A DNA stretch of 64,000 nt from Bacteroidota bacterium (lineage in GTDB: Bacteria; Bacteroidota; Bacteroidia; UKL13-3). Location: NCBI GenBank assembly GCA_947477885.1, contig CANJUD010000002.1, forward strand, positions 186,001 through 250,000. Reading direction: 5' to 3'. The notes under the pieces are model-generated. The model was not told the origin of the DNA and searched no databases. It was given only the letters and a program-made list of their open reading frames with translations. Of the stretch, positions 60,351 to 64,000 are shown piece after piece (the stretch's first letter is position 1; each line of letters starts with the position of its first letter). Position numbers and translations under genes: made by a program.

Positions 60351-60959
60351 ATGATTTTTAATAAAGCTGATATAGAAAACTTAGAAAAACGTTTCCGAAC
60401 TGCATTTATCAATTCACTGGGAGGGTTTCGGCAAGCTGTGTTGGTTGGCACAAAGTCTAAGGAAGGTCAAACAAACCTTGCTATTTTTAATTCGCTGATA
60501 CATCTTGGTGCAAGCCCGGCTTTGTTTGGCTTGATAAGCAGACCAGACAGTGTGCAAAGAGATACCTTACAAAATATTCTTGATACAAAAGAATATACAT
60601 TAAACTACGTTCGTGCCGATAAATATGAGAAAGCTCATCAAACATCAGCTCGTTATGAAAAAGGTGTTTCTGAATTTGACAAAGTAGGTTTTAAAGAGTT
60701 GTATCATAATAATTTTGCACCGTTTGTGGCAGATGCGGTGGTAAAAATTGCTATGAAGTTGGAACAAACCATACCCATTACATTAAATGGTACTATACTA
60801 ATTATTGGCAGTGTGATACAGATTGAAATAGGTGAATCATTGGTTGGGAAGGATGGGTTCATTGCATTGTCAGATGCTGAAGTATTATTAAGTCAGGGAC
60901 TTGATGCTTACTTTGTTTCAAAGCCAATTGGAAGGTTGAAGTATGCAAAACCTGAATAA
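60351..60959 (+). CDS. Flavin reductase-like (FMN split-barrel) protein
   Basis: 202-residue protein of the flavin reductase/FMN-binding split-barrel family. Marks: GFRQAVLVGTKSKEGQTNLAIFNSL at residues 23-47 and ALFGLISRPDSVQRDTLQNIL. It probably reduces free or bound flavin with NAD(P)H; in an operon of FAD-dependent photolyases it may keep the flavin reduced (inference). It begins 9 bp after the photolyase-like gene. Confidence 0.88.
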   Translation: MIFNKADIENLEKRFRTAFINSLGGFRQAVLVGTKSKEGQTNLAIFNSLIHLGASPALFGLISRPDSVQRDTLQNILDTKEYTLNYVRADKYEKAHQTSARYEKGVSEFDKVGFKELYHNNFAPFVADAVVKIAMKLEQTIPITLNGTILIIGSVIQIEIGESLVGKDGFIALSDAEVLLSQGLDAYFVSKPIGRLKYAKPE

Positions 60960-60980
60960 AAGTTTAATTAAAATACACTT

Positions 60981-62522
60981 GTGGAAAATAGCCTGAAGCA
61001 GGAAATTGTTATTGTTTGGTTTAAAAGAGATTTGCGATTTACTGATCACGAACCGCTTTACGTTGCTCAAAAACAAAGTCTTCCGGTGCTACTGATTTAT
61101 TGTTTTGAGCCTTCTGTAATGAATTACGATGATAGCGATTTTCGTCATTGGCGATTTGTTCATCAATCATTGCTGGAAATGCAATCAAAGCTTCGTGATT
61201 TGAATTCACAGGTATATGTTTTTCACAATGAAGCATACAATGTATTCCAAAAACTTGCTGAACATTATTGTATCAAAAATATTTTTTCGCATCAGGAAAT
61301 CGGTAATAAATTAACTTACAACAGAGATATTGCAGTCCAACAATTTTGCCTAAATAACAACATTGAATGGAAAGAATACCAGCATAACGGCGTAGTGAGA
61401 AAATTAAAATCTAGAAAAATTTGGGAGCAACTTTGGAAACAAAAAATGCAGGAAACACCTAAACTGGTTGACGAAGAAAATTGGAATTTATTAAAGCTGA
61501 GTGACGGGCTTTATAGCCATTTAAAAGGACCTGAGCTGCCTGCTGAAATCACCACCAATAATCGAGTATTTCAGCCTGGCGGGGAATCCAATGCATGGAA
61601 ATATTTGCAAAGTTTTTTAAAAGAACGCTATGTTAACTATTCCAAACATATATCTAAACCATTATTGAGTCGCAAAGGGTGCAGCCGAATTTCGCCTTAC
61701 CTTAGTTATGGCAATATTAGTATGCGAATGGTATACCAATTTACTATGCAGCATTATCCAAATTCTACTAATAAAAGAGCCATTTCAAATTTTGTTTCTC
61801 GCTTACACTGGCACTGTCATTTCATGCAAAAATTTGAAGACGAATGCCGCATGGAATTTGAGAATGTAAACAGTGCATATAATACTTTAGTGAAACCTAA
61901 AAATGAAGCTTACATTCTTGCATGGCAAACCGGAACAACAGGAGTTCCTATTGTAGATGCTTGTATGCGTTGTTTGGCTTCAACGGGTTATATTAATTTT
62001 AGAATGCGAGCCATGGTGGTTTCATTTTTTGTTTTTAACCTTTGGCAAGACTGGCGGGAATTGCATTTTTTAGCCCGAAATTTTTTGGATTACGAACCTG
62101 GCATACATTATCCGCAACTGCAAATGCAATCGGGTGTAACAGGTATTAATACCATTCGTATTTACAATCCAATTAAAAACTCACAAGAGCACGACGAAGA
62201 AGGTATATTTATAAAAACATGGATACCAGAATTAAGAGAAGTTCCGGCCGCAATAATACATGAGCCTTGGAAAATGAGTTTGATGGAACAAAATTTATAT
62301 CAGGTGATTATTGGTAAAGATTATCCTAATCCAATTGTTGATATAGAAGCCACCCGTAAAGCAGCAAGTGATATTATTTGGAGTTTCAAAAAAACGGATG
62401 AGGTGAGAAAAGAAAGCAAAAGAATTTTAAAGAAACATGTGAATAGTTCATCAGCATTCAACTCAAAAAGCAAACAAAAAAGCAACAGTGAAAAGGATAA
62501 AAAAATCAGACTTGCCAACTAA
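60981..62522 (+). CDS. Cryptochrome/photolyase-family protein
   Basis: 513 residues; start GTG at 60981. N-terminal antenna-type domain begins [18 protein letters not shown]. The FAD domain includes [39 protein letters not shown] and [17 protein letters not shown]. Two cofactor motifs differ from class I photolyases: the HNR-x-RM segment is NFRMRAM, and the usual DGDxASN...WQW is replaced by [15 protein letters not shown]. These differences recall the 'new' bacterial photolyase-like class, which I cannot confirm. A basic tail (residues 460-513) may bind nucleic acid. DUF2256 overlaps its 3' end by 35 bp. Confidence 0.88.
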   Translation: MENSLKQEIVIVWFKRDLRFTDHEPLYVAQKQSLPVLLIYCFEPSVMNYDDSDFRHWRFVHQSLLEMQSKLRDLNSQVYVFHNEAYNVFQKLAEHYCIKNIFSHQEIGNKLTYNRDIAVQQFCLNNNIEWKEYQHNGVVRKLKSRKIWEQLWKQKMQETPKLVDEENWNLLKLSDGLYSHLKGPELPAEITTNNRVFQPGGESNAWKYLQSFLKERYVNYSKHISKPLLSRKGCSRISPYLSYGNISMRMVYQFTMQHYPNSTNKRAISNFVSRLHWHCHFMQKFEDECRMEFENVNSAYNTLVKPKNEAYILAWQTGTTGVPIVDACMRCLASTGYINFRMRAMVVSFFVFNLWQDWRELHFLARNFLDYEPGIHYPQLQMQSGVTGINTIRIYNPIKNSQEHDEEGIFIKTWIPELREVPAAIIHEPWKMSLMEQNLYQVIIGKDYPNPIVDIEATRKAASDIIWSFKKTDEVRKESKRILKKHVNSSSAFNSKSKQKSNSEKDKKIRLAN

Positions 62523-62634
62523 AATTTGTATGGTTTGTCAACGACCCTTTGCATGGCGAAAAAAATGGGAGAAAATTTGGGACGAAGTAAAATACTGCAG
62601 TGATAAATGTAAAATGAACAAAAACAAAAAATGA
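62488..62634 (+). CDS. DUF2256 zinc-ribbon-like protein
   Basis: 48 residues. GTG start at 62488 restores the usual family lead ([11 protein letters not shown]). Four cysteines, C-x2-C in ICMVCQRPF and C-x3-C in YCSDKC, and the [20 protein letters not shown] signature identify DUF2256, a small protein almost always coded next to photolyases. It overlaps the cryptochrome gene by 35 bp and the next gene by 4 bp (ATGA), so it is coupled on both sides. Confidence 0.85.
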   Translation: MKRIKKSDLPTKICMVCQRPFAWRKKWEKIWDEVKYCSDKCKMNKNKK

Positions 62635-64000
62635 GTAAAACAGGAATCATATTTCCACATCAATTATTTGAAAACAATATACTTATTTCAAAATGTGATA
62701 CCATTTATTTGGTGGAAGAGATATTGTTTTTTAAACAGTATAATTTTCACAAACGCAAAATTGCTTTTCACAGGGCAAGCATGAAGTTTTATGAAAGCTT
62801 TCTTCAATCAAAAAATATAAAGGTTATTTATATCGATTCAACAAGTGAGCTAGCTGATATAAGAAATCTGATTGCTTATTTGAAAACACAAGAAATAAAT
62901 TCTTTCGAATACATGGATACAACCGACTGCTGGCTTGAGCAACGGATTAGCAAAACATGTAATATGCATCAAGTTAATAAAACAAAACATGCTACTCAGT
63001 TATTTCTTAATTCTTTCGATGAAATAGAAGCTTACTTTTTAAATAAGAAAAGAATGTTTCAAACAGATTTTTATAAGCACCAGCGTAAAAGCAGAACTAT
63101 TTTATTAGAAAAAAACAACAATCCAGTTGGAGGAAAATGGTCTTTTGATGAGGAAAATCGTTTAAAATACCCCAAAGGAAAAACGCCTCCTAAAGTTAAT
63201 TTTTTAGAACAAAATAAATTCTTTACAGAAGCTATTGCCTATACCAACAAATATTTCCCCAACAACTATGGTAAGTTAAACACAAATTTTGTTTATCCAA
63301 CCACTTTTACCGAAAGTAAAAACTGGCTCCAAACTTTTTTAAAATCAAGGTTTTCGGAATTTGGAGCATATGAAGATGCCATTGTGGCAAATGAAAATAT
63401 TTTGCATCACAGTGTGTTAACACCCATGCTCAATGCCGGTTTGCTTACCACTCAATTTATTATAGATGAAGCATTGCAGTATGCAAACGATGAAAAAATC
63501 CCGCTAAATTCTGTAGAAGGTTTTATAAGGCAAATGATAGGTTGGCGAGAATTTATAAGAGCAGTTTACGAATTGAAAGGCAGTGAAGAACGAACGAAAA
63601 ACTACTGGGGTTTTACCCGTAAAATACCTGCCTCTTTTTGGAACGGAACTACAGGAATAGAACCGCTGGACATTACCATAAAAAAAGTTTTAGAAACAGG
63701 GTTTTGTCATCATATAGAAAGGTTAATGGTATTGGGGAATTTTATGTTGTTGTGCGAATTTGACCCTGATGAAGTTTACCGTTGGTTTATGGAGCTTTTT
63801 ATAGATGCTTATGATTGGGTGATGGTTCCTAATGTTTATGGCATGAGCCAGTTTGCTGATGGAGGTATGATGGCTACTAAGCCCTATATTAGCGGCAGCA
63901 ATTATTTAATAAAAATGAGTGACTACAAAAAGGGCGTTTGGCAACAAATATGGGATGGATTATTTTGGCGATTTATGCATACCCATCGGAATTTCTTTTT
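62631..64000 (+). CDS. FeS-BCP/CryPro-type photolyase lacking cluster ligands (3' end outside window)
   Basis: 456 residues visible. It is a member of the prokaryotic (6-4) photolyase group (PhrB type): GIIFPHQLFENN..., KRKIAFHRASMKFYESFL, IGWREFIRAVYELKG, HHIERLMVLGNFMLL and VMVPNVYGMSQFADGGMMATKPYISGSNYLIKMSDY are all family blocks, including the HH pair used in lesion repair. The cluster-ligand positions, aligned with PhrB C350, C438, C441 and C454, are P345, K433, V436 and a shortened loop ending at Q439. So no cluster can bind in the known way. It follows DUF2256 with ATGA overlap. Confidence 0.92.
   Translation, partial: MSKTGIIFPHQLFENNILISKCDTIYLVEEILFFKQYNFHKRKIAFHRASMKFYESFLQSKNIKVIYIDSTSELADIRNLIAYLKTQEINSFEYMDTTDCWLEQRISKTCNMHQVNKTKHATQLFLNSFDEIEAYFLNKKRMFQTDFYKHQRKSRTILLEKNNNPVGGKWSFDEENRLKYPKGKTPPKVNFLEQNKFFTEAIAYTNKYFPNNYGKLNTNFVYPTTFTESKNWLQTFLKSRFSEFGAYEDAIVANENILHHSVLTPMLNAGLLTTQFIIDEALQYANDEKIPLNSVEGFIRQMIGWREFIRAVYELKGSEERTKNYWGFTRKIPASFWNGTTGIEPLDITIKKVLETGFCHHIERLMVLGNFMLLCEFDPDEVYRWFMELFIDAYDWVMVPNVYGMSQFADGGMMATKPYISGSNYLIKMSDYKKGVWQQIWDGLFWRFMHTHRNFF

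Overview
The window is 64 kb of a low-GC chromosome from the phylum Bacteroidota. At least six intact proteins end in a type IX secretion (T9SS) C-terminal sorting domain of the 'YPNPS ... G.Y.(V/L)(K/Q)(V/L)' type. Shine-Dalgarno sequences are scarce, and three promoters match the Bacteroidota form TTTG-N19-TAnnTTTG exactly (7597, 19984, and 38103 on the minus strand). The lengths of NusB, MurQ and the S46 peptidase, and the menaquinone-type UbiE/MenG, also fit. No rRNA, CRISPR array, prophage or insertion sequence was seen. The one RNA gene found is a tRNA-Met(CAT) at 38692-38765.

Layout. 1-7.5 kb: the C-terminal part of an HtrA protease, a DinB-type protein, an S41 protease, MurQ, and secreted or lipoprotein genes, one frameshifted. 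7.6-9.6 kb: a type II restriction-modification pair, with the endonuclease and an HTH-fused C5 methyltransferase converging and overlapping by 15 bp. 9.7-23 kb: core metabolism and housekeeping (ThyA, EttA, Rpe, S46 dipeptidyl peptidase, a glycosyltransferase, an NFACT/RqcH-like protein, a histone H1-like protein, Leu dehydrogenase, NusB, an aminotransferase). 23-27 kb: a 1367-residue secreted protein with a beta-helix, a six-bladed NHL propeller and Ig-like repeats.

27.9-38.1 kb (minus strand): a tightly packed locus, probably one or two operons, led by a perfect promoter. It encodes MbnP, an MbnH/MauG-type dihaem peroxidase, two YHYH proteins, two other T9SS cargo proteins, a HupE/UreJ-type membrane protein, a T9SS multicopper oxidase and a thioredoxin-like protein. 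It looks like an envelope copper or oxidative-chemistry system exported through T9SS. A Cu-type P1B ATPase lies at 44-46 kb behind RelA/SpoT.

38.7-57 kb: the tRNA, two polytopic envelope-glycosylation-type proteins, RelA/SpoT, CopA-like ATPase, an RRM protein, an RmlD-like reductase, an EreA/ChaN-like secreted protein, LysE, MenG, Nth, an alpha/beta hydrolase, PdhB, a deoxynucleoside kinase, and two lipoproteins bracketed by 35-bp inverted repeats. 57.4-57.7 kb holds a decayed short-chain dehydrogenase.

58.2-64 kb: a photolyase/cryptochrome operon: frameshifted DUF2071 gene, TIGR03643/DUF2805 protein, FAD-domain photolyase-like protein, flavin reductase, cryptochrome/photolyase, DUF2256 zinc-ribbon protein, and an FeS-BCP-type photolyase cut by the window end. 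The last one has lost all four cysteines that hold the [4Fe-4S] cluster in characterised members.

The two regions most worth following up are this photolyase operon and the MbnP/MbnH-YHYH-oxidase locus. Several dispersed intergenic repeats also supply the start or stop codons of neighbouring genes.
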